Assembly: GCF_014843005.1 (NCBI RefSeq)
Contig: NZ_JACYXM010000004.1
Location: 436,530 to 500,529 of the forward strand
Length of the DNA stretch: 64,000 bases
Reading direction: 5' to 3'
Source: Rhodanobacter sp. DHG33
GTDB lineage: Bacteria > Pseudomonadota > Gammaproteobacteria > Xanthomonadales > Rhodanobacteraceae
Of this stretch, positions 57,029 through 64,000 are shown one piece after another. The first letter of the stretch is position 1. Every line of letters starts with the position of its first letter. Position numbers and translations under genes: made by a program. The notes beneath the pieces are model-generated. The model saw only the letters and a program-made list of their open reading frames with translations, had not been told where the DNA came from and searched no databases.

Positions 57029-58306
57029 TCAAAGCGACCGGCGGGGCGATACCAGCAGTTCGCCAAACAGCAGCCCCGCCACCAGCGACACCAGCAGGGT
57101 GATCAGCAGGAGGGCCGTATCCATGCCCAGCGTGGTGTCGCGCTCCAGCAGGAAGGACATGCTGCGGAATCCGACGCTGCCCGGCACCAGCAGCAGGATG
57201 CCCGGCTCGCGGATCACTGCGCCGGGCCGGTGCCATAGCCGCGCATACAGGTTGGCCAGCGCGCTGACCAAGAGGCCGCCGATGAACACGCCGAACGGCG
57301 CGCTGGGCAGGTGCCCGGAGAATTCGCCGCCCCAGCGTGTGGCGAGGTAGCCGGCGATCACCGCGACGATGACTGCCGGCCAGTCGCGCCGCGCGGCGCG
57401 GAACAGCATGGCGAACGCCACCGCCGCCACCAGCAGCGCCACCCAATCCGTCCATCCCGGCAGCGGCGGCAGCGCGAAATCGCGCGCATAAATGCCGAAC
57501 GCGGCGCAGACCTCGGTGGCCGCCACCGTACCGAAGACGAGCTTGAGCAGGGTCGCCGTGGCACCGCCCATGCGCGCCATGCCGGAGACCAGATGCCCGC
57601 TGGACACTTCGCGCACCGCGGTCGTGAGCGACATGCCCGGCACCAAGATGATCAGCGCCGCCAACACCACCGACTTGATCGCCAGCGGCACCACGAAGGC
57701 GCTGACCAGGATCGCCACCGTGGTCGCCACGATCGCGCTGATCGCGTCGCTGGCCACCGCCAGCCGCGGCCGCGTGGCGGAGAGGATGGTGATGCAGCCG
57801 ATCAGTACGCCGATCACGGCGGCCACCACCAGGTCCACCCACGAGCTGTGCAGGAACAGCGCGGCAATGCTGGCGGCGGACAGCCCATAGCTGGCGACGG
57901 TATTGATCTTCGCCCGGCGCGTGTCCGGCGCACCCAGCGCGCGCAACAGGCGGAAACCCTCGCGCAGGTCCAGCTCGCCCGCGATCACCCGGTCGGCGAT
58001 GTCGTCCGCCTCGCACAAGCGCGCCAGGTTCACGTCGCCGGGGGCGAGCCGCATTACCTGGGTGGTTTGGGCCACGCCTTCGTCGCCCTGCCCCAGGTCG
58101 GAGAAGGAAATGATGATCGCGGTGGGGCTGGACCACACGTCGGCCTGCAGGCCCAGCCGCCGCGCGGAACGATCGACCGCCATCTCCAGCCGCGGCGCCG
58201 AGGTACCGTACTGATGCAGTCGCCGCGCCAGCTCCAGCAGGAAGGCGATGCGCGTATTCAGCGCTGCGGTGATCGGTGGTTGGGCGGCCGCGACCGTAGC
58301 ACTCAT
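57029..58306 (-). CDS. ThrE-type threonine/serine exporter family protein
   Basis: 425 residues from MSATVAAAQPP. The N-terminal part (about 20-260) contains the ThrE domain with LLELARRLHQYGTSAPRLE at its start, VWSSPTAIIISF and ASYGLSAASIAALFL. The second, smaller domain (about 290-425) corresponds to DUF3815. Ten or so helices are predicted. Family members (ThrE of Corynebacterium, YjjP/YjjB of E. coli) export threonine, serine or succinate. The start overlaps the NfeD stop in an ATGA junction. Confidence 0.9.
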   Translation of the reverse strand: MSATVAAAQPPITAALNTRIAFLLELARRLHQYGTSAPRLEMAVDRSARRLGLQADVWSSPTAIIISFSDLGQGDEGVAQTTQVMRLAPGDVNLARLCEADDIADRVIAGELDLREGFRLLRALGAPDTRRAKINTVASYGLSAASIAALFLHSSWVDLVVAAVIGVLIGCITILSATRPRLAVASDAISAIVATTVAILVSAFVVPLAIKSVVLAALIILVPGMSLTTAVREVSSGHLVSGMARMGGATATLLKLVFGTVAATEVCAAFGIYARDFALPPLPGWTDWVALLVAAVAFAMLFRAARRDWPAVIVAVIAGYLATRWGGEFSGHLPSAPFGVFIGGLLVSALANLYARLWHRPGAVIREPGILLLVPGSVGFRSMSFLLERDTTLGMDTALLLITLLVSLVAGLLFGELLVSPRRSL

Positions 58307-58761
58307 GGAGCCGCGCGTACCTTGAGCGTGGTGCCGTCCACCGCCGTCACCTCCACCGTGCTGCCCAACGGCAGATCGGGTCCGCTCACCAACCATTGGC
58401 CGTCGCCCACGCGCACCTTGCCGCGGCCGTTGACGATGGGGTCGATCAACACGTAGCGCTGGCCGACCATCTGCTCGCCGCGGCGATTGAGCCGCTCGCG
58501 ACCCGGCACACGACGCTCGATGCGCGGCCTCAGCCAACGCGCGTAGGCAAGGCACGCTGCCAGCGCCAGCACAGCGAACAGCACCGCCTGGGTCAGCAGG
58601 CCCAGCCCCGGGAACAGCCACAGCAGCACGCCCATCGCCGCGGCGGCAATGCCGATCCACAGCAGGAAATAGCCGGGCACCATCACCTCGCCCGCGATCA
58701 GCAGCAGGGCGAGGATCCACCACAGGTAATGCGTTGCGATCTGTCCGAGCATGGGGAGCAT
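58303..58761 (-). CDS. NfeD family membrane protein
   Basis: 152 residues, the short NfeD1b form without a ClpP-like protease domain. Three hydrophobic helices (about 8-75, with WWILALLLIAGEVMVPGYFLL) are followed by the OB-fold domain (about 85-152, with LNRRGEQMVGQRYVLIDPIVNGRGKVRVGDGQW). NfeD proteins partner SPFH/stomatin proteins, and one is encoded directly upstream here. A second in-frame ATG is three codons further on. It is coupled to the ThrE-type gene. Confidence 0.92.
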   Translation of the reverse strand: MLPMLGQIATHYLWWILALLLIAGEVMVPGYFLLWIGIAAAAMGVLLWLFPGLGLLTQAVLFAVLALAACLAYARWLRPRIERRVPGRERLNRRGEQMVGQRYVLIDPIVNGRGKVRVGDGQWLVSGPDLPLGSTVEVTAVDGTTLKVRAAP

Positions 58762-59013
58762 CCAGGTGAAGGATTCTTTCTCCGATATGCCTGCCGGAGA
58801 AGAAAGGGGCGTTTGTCCCGACCGCGAATGATCATAGGCCAGATTGATGGGGCGGCGATGGATGCTTCGTGGAGCCGCTCTTTCCCGGTCGGTACCCATG
58901 TCGCGCACCAGCGGAAGAGTCGACCTTACCTTTGCGAAGGCAGCGAAGTCTTGGCAGTCGCCCGGGAGCTTGAGAGGAGCTCCTTCCCCAGCGAACGAGG
59001 AAGGGGCCATGCC

Positions 59014-59958
59014 TCAACGCGGCGGCGGCACCGCCTTGACCGCTGCCTGCTGCTGCCCCAGCGACTCCTTGGCGAGCTCGGCGATGCCCGCCATGGCACC
59101 GATCACACCGGTGGCCTCGATGGGCAGCAACAGCATCTTCTGGTTGGGCGAAGCGGCCATCGCCTTCAGCGCCTCGATGTAGTTGTTGGCGACGAAATAG
59201 TTGAGCGCGTTGACGTTGCCGCCGGCGATGGCATCGGACACCATCGTCGTGGCCTTGGCCTCGGCTTCGGCGGTGCGCTCGCGCGCCTCGGCGGCCCGGA
59301 ACGCCGCCTCCTTCTCGCCTTCCGCGGCAAGGATCACCGACTGCTTGGCGCCTTCCGCCTTGAGGATCGCTGCCTGGCGCAGGCCTTCGGCATCGAGGAT
59401 GTTGGCGCGCTTCTCGCGCTCGGCCTTCATCTGCCGCGCCATCGCATCCACCAGGTCGCGCGGCGGGGCGATGTCCTTGATCTCGATGCGGTTGACCTTC
59501 ACGCCCCACGGGTGCGTCGCCTCGTCCACCACCTTGAGCAGACGTGCGTTGATCTCGTCGCGCTTGCTGAGCGATTCGTCCAGGTCCAGCGAGCCGAGCA
59601 CGGTGCGGATGTTGGTCATCACCAGCGCCAGCGCCGCCTGCTCCAGCTGGGCCACTTCATACGCCGCCTTGGCGGCATCCAGCACCTGGTAGAACACCAC
59701 GCCGTCCACGCGCACCACGGCGTTGTCCTTGGTGATGACATCCTGCGAAGGCACGTCCAGCACCTGCTCCATCAGGTTCATCTTGCGCCCGACCGTCTGG
59801 TACACCGGAATGAGCAGGTGCAACCCGGGCTCGAGCGTGCGCGTGTATTTGCCGAAGGTTTCCACCGTCCATTCGTAGCCCTGCGGCACGATGCGCACCA
59901 TCTTGAGCAGGGTGACGACCACCAGCACCACGATGACCAACGCAAGAATCGATCCCAT
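59014..59958 (-). CDS. qmcA: SPFH/stomatin-family membrane protein (QmcA-like)
   Basis: 314 residues. One N-terminal membrane helix (about 3-20) anchors a band-7/SPFH domain: VRIVPQGYEWTVETFGKYTRTLEPGLHLLIP, MNLMEQVLDVPSQDVITKDN and GVKVNRIEIKDIAPPRDLVDAM. A long coiled coil (about 180-260, with AEREKRANILDAEGLRQAAI) follows. E. coli QmcA is 305 residues. These proteins form cage-like complexes with NfeD and FtsH. Good ribosome site (AGAGGGG). It precedes nfeD by 252 bases, a gap in which I see no gene. Confidence 0.95.
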   Translation of the reverse strand: MGSILALVIVVLVVVTLLKMVRIVPQGYEWTVETFGKYTRTLEPGLHLLIPVYQTVGRKMNLMEQVLDVPSQDVITKDNAVVRVDGVVFYQVLDAAKAAYEVAQLEQAALALVMTNIRTVLGSLDLDESLSKRDEINARLLKVVDEATHPWGVKVNRIEIKDIAPPRDLVDAMARQMKAEREKRANILDAEGLRQAAILKAEGAKQSVILAAEGEKEAAFRAAEARERTAEAEAKATTMVSDAIAGGNVNALNYFVANNYIEALKAMAASPNQKMLLLPIEATGVIGAMAGIAELAKESLGQQQAAVKAVPPPR

Positions 59959-60029
59959 GACTTGCCCCTCTTTCCGGTGAGGCCTGCAGTATAGGCGGGC
60001 GAGCCGGTTCGCGGCTCGCCCGCTCGCCG

Positions 60030-63000
60030 TCAGGACCGACGGTCCGCCCTGCCCTCCAGCCAGTCGTACAGCAGCGGCAACAGCAGCAGGGTCAGCAAGG
60101 TCGAGGTGACCAGGCCGCCCACCACAACGGTGGCCAGCGGACGCTGCGTTTCCGCGCCCACGCCGCTGGAAAGCAGCATCGGCAACAGGCCCAGGATCGC
60201 CACGCTGGCGGTCATCAGCACCGGGCGCAAACGCAGCACCGCACCGTGCAGCACGGCATCGCGCACGCTGGCGCCCTGCCTGCGGCGATCGTTGAGAAAG
60301 CCCACCAGCACGATGCCGTTGAGCATCGCCACCCCGAACACCGCGATGAAACCGATCGCCGAAGGTACCGACAGGTATTGCCCGGTGAACGCCAACGCCA
60401 GCACGCCGCCCACCGCGGCAAACGGCACGTTGGCAAGAATCAGCGCGGCTTGCCGCAGCGAGCCGAACGCGGTGTAGAGCAGCAGGAAGATGAAGGCGAT
60501 GGTGAGCGGCACGATCAACGCCAGACGCGCCAAGGCGCGCCGCTGGTTCTCGAACGCACCGCCCCATTCGAGGGTGTAGCCGGGAGGCAGCTTCACGACC
60601 TGCGCGATCTTCGCGTTCGCCTCCTGCACGAAACCGTCGATATCGCGTCCGCGCACGTCCATCTGGATCACCGCCTGGCGCCGCAAGCCTTCGCGGCGAA
60701 TGAACGAATAACCCTCGGCCACATCCACCTGCGCCACCTGCGACAACTGCACCAGCGCGCCCGACGGCGAAAGGATCGGGATGCGTCTCACCGCATCGGC
60801 CGAAGCCTTGTCCGCATCGTCCAGCCGCACCGCGATGTCGAAGCGCCTCACGCCGTCGAGCAGGCTGCCCACCGCCTCGCCGCCGATGCCGTTCTTCACC
60901 ACGGTGAGCACGTCGTCGGCATTGATGCCGTAACGCGCCAGCGCACCGCGATCCACCGTGATGCGGATCTGCGGCTTGCCGAGGTTCGCTTCCAGCGCGA
61001 GATCGGCCACGCCGGGCACCGTGGCGATGGCGTTCTTGAGCTGACCGCCCAGGCGGTCCAGCTCGCCGAGATCGTCGCCGTAGAGCTTCAGCGCCAGCGT
61101 GGCGCGCACGCCGGAGACCAGCTCCTCGATGCGCATCTGGATGGGCTGGGTGTAGCTGACCACCGCCGTGGGCAGCGTGGCGGAGAGTGCCTGCTGCATC
61201 TCCCCTTCCAGGCTTTCCAGCGTCACGCCCTTGCGCCATTGCGGCTTCGGCTTCAGCGGCGTGTAAACCTCCATGTAGTTCACATCCGCCGTTTCGCCCT
61301 TCTCGGCGCGGCCGATCATCGCCAGCGTGGTTTCCACTTCGGGAAACCGCTGCTTGACCAGCGCGGACACCTGCTTCGAAAGCGCGATGGATTCGTCCAG
61401 CGAGGCGGACGGCACCGAGGTGATGCGCCACATGATGGCGCCCTCTTTCAGGTCGGGCATGAATTCCTTGCCGAGAAAAGGAAACAGCGCAAGGCTGGCC
61501 AGCAAGGCCCCCATCGCGATGCCCAGCACCCGCCGGCGATGCGCCAGCGACCATGCCAGCAGGCCGCCGTAGCGACGCCTGAGCCAACCCACCAGGCGCG
61601 TGTCCTTCTCCTCGCCGGGCTTCAGCACCAGCGCGGCCAGCACCGGTACCAGCGTAAGCGCCAGCAGCAGCGAGCCCGCCATCGCGAAAGCGATGTTGAA
61701 TGCCATCGGCTTGAACAGCTTCCCTTCCAGCCCTTCGAGACCGAACAGCGGCAGGAACACCACGATGATGATGGCGATGGCGAACGCGACCGGCCGCGCC
61801 ACCTCGCGCACGGCGTCCAGCACGGCGCCGGTGCGGTCCACCGGCAGGCCGTGCGCCTTGCGCTCGGCCATCGTGCGGTACGCGTTCTCCACCACCACCA
61901 GCGCGCCGTCGACCATCATGCCGATGCCGATGGCCAGACCCGCCAGCGACATCAGGTTGGCCGACAACCCTGCCTGCTGCATGCAGACGAAGGCGATCAG
62001 CATGGCCAGCGGCAGCGCGATCACCACGACCAGGGCGCTGCGCAGTTCGCCGAGGAACAGGAACAGGACCAAGGCCACCAGCAGCGCTCCCTCCACCAAC
62101 GCACGCTCGGCAGTGCCCACCGCGGCGTTAACCAGATCGGTGCGCTCGTACACGGTCTTGAGCGACACACCTGCCGGCAGGCTCGCAGCCAGCTTGCCCA
62201 ACCGCGTCTTCACCGCATCGACCACGCCCTTGGCGTTTTCGCCGATGCGCGCCAGCGCCATGCCCAGCACCACTTCCCTGCCGTCGCGGGTCACCGCGCC
62301 GGTGCGCGGCGCGCCTGCCACCGTCACGCTGGCCACGTCGCGTACGTACACCGGCGTGCCGTCCTCGGTCTTCAACACGATGTTGCCGATGTCGCCGGCA
62401 TTGCGCACCAGGCCCAGCCCGCGCACCAGATACTGCTCGTGTCCGCCGTCGACGAAACCGCCCCCGACCTGCGCATTGTTGGCCTGCAAGGCGTCGATCA
62501 GGTCCTTGAAGCCGAGCCGGTGCGCGACCAGTTTCAGCGGATCCACCCGTACCTGGTATTGCTGCTCCTGGCCGCCCCACGACGTGATGTCGTCCACGCC
62601 CGGCGCGGTGCGCAGGGCCAGGCGCAGGTTCCAGTCCTGCAGCGTGCGCAGATCCATGTCCGAGGGAGTGGCCGCTCCGTCGTCGCTACGCTCCACCGTG
62701 TACCACAGCACCTGGCCGAGCCCGGAGGCGTTCGGCCCCATTTCCGGCTTGCCATAGCCGGCAGGCAGGCGTTCCGCCACCTGCTGCAGGCGTTCGTTGA
62801 CGATCTGGCGTGCGAAATAGACGTCCGTTCGATCGGTGAAATTCACCGACACGTAGGACAAGCCGAACAGGCTGGTGGAACGCACCTCCTCCACGCCGGG
62901 CAAGCCTCCCAGCGCCGATTCCACCGGTGTGGTGAGCAATTGCTCCACGTCTTCGGCGGCGAGACCCGGTGCTTCGGTGTAGACATTCACCTGCACCGGC

Positions 63001-63131
63001 GTGACATCGGGAAAGGCATCGATGGGCAGCTGGCGCACGGCTTTCACGCCGAGCAGGGCGATGACGACGAAAGCGACCAATACCAGCAGCTTGTTGCGCA
63101 GCGAGAGCGCGACGAGTCGTTCCAGCATCAT
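60030..63131 (-). CDS. czcA: Heavy-metal efflux RND pump, CzcA/CusA family
   Basis: 1033 residues, the normal length. Twelve membrane helices with two large periplasmic loops. Characteristic features are the start MMLERLVALSLRNKLLVLVA, the loop LPIDAFPDVTPVQVNVYTEAPGLAAEDVEQLLT, PGVEEVRSTSLFGLSYVSVNF, and the TM4 region GIGMMVDGALVVVENAYR with its proton-relay Asp. It is the inner-membrane part of a tripartite pump exporting cations such as Co, Zn, Cd or Cu/Ag; the ion cannot be fixed from what is visible. It is coupled to the adaptor gene by an ATGA overlap. Confidence 0.95.
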   Translation of the reverse strand: MMLERLVALSLRNKLLVLVAFVVIALLGVKAVRQLPIDAFPDVTPVQVNVYTEAPGLAAEDVEQLLTTPVESALGGLPGVEEVRSTSLFGLSYVSVNFTDRTDVYFARQIVNERLQQVAERLPAGYGKPEMGPNASGLGQVLWYTVERSDDGAATPSDMDLRTLQDWNLRLALRTAPGVDDITSWGGQEQQYQVRVDPLKLVAHRLGFKDLIDALQANNAQVGGGFVDGGHEQYLVRGLGLVRNAGDIGNIVLKTEDGTPVYVRDVASVTVAGAPRTGAVTRDGREVVLGMALARIGENAKGVVDAVKTRLGKLAASLPAGVSLKTVYERTDLVNAAVGTAERALVEGALLVALVLFLFLGELRSALVVVIALPLAMLIAFVCMQQAGLSANLMSLAGLAIGIGMMVDGALVVVENAYRTMAERKAHGLPVDRTGAVLDAVREVARPVAFAIAIIIVVFLPLFGLEGLEGKLFKPMAFNIAFAMAGSLLLALTLVPVLAALVLKPGEEKDTRLVGWLRRRYGGLLAWSLAHRRRVLGIAMGALLASLALFPFLGKEFMPDLKEGAIMWRITSVPSASLDESIALSKQVSALVKQRFPEVETTLAMIGRAEKGETADVNYMEVYTPLKPKPQWRKGVTLESLEGEMQQALSATLPTAVVSYTQPIQMRIEELVSGVRATLALKLYGDDLGELDRLGGQLKNAIATVPGVADLALEANLGKPQIRITVDRGALARYGINADDVLTVVKNGIGGEAVGSLLDGVRRFDIAVRLDDADKASADAVRRIPILSPSGALVQLSQVAQVDVAEGYSFIRREGLRRQAVIQMDVRGRDIDGFVQEANAKIAQVVKLPPGYTLEWGGAFENQRRALARLALIVPLTIAFIFLLLYTAFGSLRQAALILANVPFAAVGGVLALAFTGQYLSVPSAIGFIAVFGVAMLNGIVLVGFLNDRRRQGASVRDAVLHGAVLRLRPVLMTASVAILGLLPMLLSSGVGAETQRPLATVVVGGLVTSTLLTLLLLPLLYDWLEGRADRRS

Positions 63132-64000
63132 TCCTCTCCCAATTGCGAACGCAGCAGGCGCGCCTTGAGCGCGAACGCGCCGGAGCGCACGTAGCGCGAT
63201 CCGGCGGGCAGGCCCTGCCGGACCACCGTCCAGCCATCGCGCGTGTCGCCCGCCAGAACCGCCATCGGGGCGAAGCGGCCCTGGCCACGATCCACGAACA
63301 CCGTTGTCTGGCCCTGCAGCAGCACGATGGCCTCCGCGGGCACGGCCAGTGCGTCGTCGCCGCTGCCCGTGACGATGCGCGCCTCCACCATCTCGCCCGG
63401 ATGCAGCAGATCCCGGCGGTTGTCCACCGCGATGCGCACCGGCACCGTGCGCGTGCGCTCGTCGGTGGCATGGGCGCGGCCGATCACCTTGCCGCTCGCC
63501 ACCTGGCCGTGCGCATCGATGCGCGCGACGGCGTCACCCGTCACGCGTTCGGCGTCGCGCGGCGACATGTGCGCCACCACCCACACCGTGCCCTCTTCCA
63601 CCAGCGTGAACAGGGTGCTGCCCGCTTCCACGCGCTGCCCCACCAGGAAATCGTCGCTGACCACGCGCGCCGCCACCGGCGCTAGCAGCGCGAAGCTGCC
63701 ATCCGCCGCGGCCGAACCCTTGCGCAACAATGCGGCGATCTGGTCGTCGGCAAGCCCATAGGCGCGCAGCTTCGCGCGCGCTTGATCGCGCGCCACTTTC
63801 GCTTCGGCATAGCGGCGACCCGACACCGCTTGCGGCCCCAAGGCGGCGATGCGCTGCCAGTCCTGCTCGGCCACGATCAGCGCGCCCTGCGCTTCGGCTA
63901 CCGGCACGCTGGACAGGCGAAGCAAGGGCTGGCCCGCTTTCACTTCGTCGCCCAGCTTCGCCATGCGCCCCACTACTTGCGCTTCCACGCGCGGTGCCAC
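63128..64000 (-). CDS. czcB: Periplasmic adaptor of the RND pump, CzcB/CusB family (N-terminus beyond window)
   Basis: At least 290 residues; the true start lies to the right of the window. The visible part starts in the biotinyl-lipoyl-like region (VEAQVVGRMAKLGDEVKAGQ), then the helical hairpin (QDWQRIAALGPQAVSGRRYAEAKVARDQARAK, of which ARDQARAK marks the second strand), the beta-barrel (VGQRVEAGSTLFTLVEEGTVWVVAHMS) and the membrane-proximal domain. It links the RND pump to an outer-membrane channel, not present here. Confidence 0.93.
   Translation of the reverse strand: MAPRVEAQVVGRMAKLGDEVKAGQPLLRLSSVPVAEAQGALIVAEQDWQRIAALGPQAVSGRRYAEAKVARDQARAKLRAYGLADDQIAALLRKGSAAADGSFALLAPVAARVVSDDFLVGQRVEAGSTLFTLVEEGTVWVVAHMSPRDAERVTGDAVARIDAHGQVASGKVIGRAHATDERTRTVPVRIAVDNRRDLLHPGEMVEARIVTGSGDDALAVPAEAIVLLQGQTTVFVDRGQGRFAPMAVLAGDTRDGWTVVRQGLPAGSRYVRSGAFALKARLLRSQLGEE

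Noticed and set aside
59959-61587. N-terminal extension of the SPFH gene frame into czcA
   Set aside because: Same-strand but out-of-frame reading of czcA. The true start at 59958 has a good ribosome site and a membrane helix.
60246-63194. A 982-codon open frame on the plus strand opposite czcA
   Set aside because: Low-complexity Arg/His/Gln-rich product, antisense to a complete RND pump; a GC-driven artefact.

Overview
The window is about 64 kb of a high-GC gammaproteobacterial chromosome. Gene content and order (ybeY-corC, pilA/pilB/pilC/pilD-coaE, glyA-nrdR-ribD-ribE-ribB, valS next to a pssA-holD-like-rimI operon, a small H-NS-family protein, DUF4124 and S9 peptidase genes) fit the Lysobacterales (Xanthomonadales), most likely Rhodanobacteraceae such as Dyella, Rhodanobacter or Frateuria. 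This placement is inferred from gene style, not from a search. No tRNA, rRNA, insertion sequence, integrase or CRISPR array is visible.

Layout. 0-9 kb: end of ybeY, a secreted alpha/alpha-toroid-like protein, corC, a DUF4105/Lnb-type membrane protein where lnt usually sits, an OafA-like acyltransferase, a TMTC-like membrane glycosyltransferase with C-terminal TPRs, and corA. 9-12.3 kb (minus strand): a GtrB-type glycosyltransferase split by one in-frame TGA, and an S9 peptidase. 12.4-34.6 kb: a type IV pilus region. Two pilA genes, each behind a sigma-54-like promoter, are followed by two more TMTC-like GT-C/TPR proteins, a PglK-like ABC flippase, a UDP-sulfoquinovose synthase homologue, two glycosyltransferases including a galactofuranosyltransferase-like one, UDP-galactopyranose mutase and two more glycosyltransferases. 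A converging minus-strand block (polyprenyl-phosphate glycosyltransferase, methyltransferase, GT4, galE) comes next, then pilB, pilC, pilD and coaE. The glycan genes therefore separate the pilin genes from the pilus motor genes.

35-48 kb: LD-carboxypeptidase, riboflavin genes (ribB with a degenerate GTP cyclohydrolase II domain, ribE behind an FMN riboswitch, ribD), a GT-C family protein, nrdR, a stand-alone CTP-synthase-like amidotransferase, glyA, a TSUP permease, ettA and pyrF. 48-57 kb: a TrmH-family methyltransferase, a VOC protein, valS, rimI, a HolD-like protein, pssA, a DUF4124 protein, proS and an H-NS-like gene. 57-64 kb (minus strand): a ThrE-type exporter, NfeD, an SPFH protein, and a CzcA/CusA pump with the C-terminal part of its CzcB/CusB adaptor.

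The most interesting system is the candidate glycan pathway at 13.8-30.4 kb. GalE and Glf would supply UDP-galactofuranose and the Sqd1 homologue would supply UDP-sulfoquinovose. Several glycosyltransferases would assemble a lipid-linked glycan, the PglK-like transporter would flip it, and one or both TMTC-like GT-C proteins could put sugars on the pilin. The sqd1 region is much poorer in GC than its surroundings (by hand count 24 of 60 bases at 20101-20160, against 42 of 60 at 46081-46140), which suggests horizontal acquisition. The pathway and its pilin target are inference; the family assignments are read from sequence motifs.
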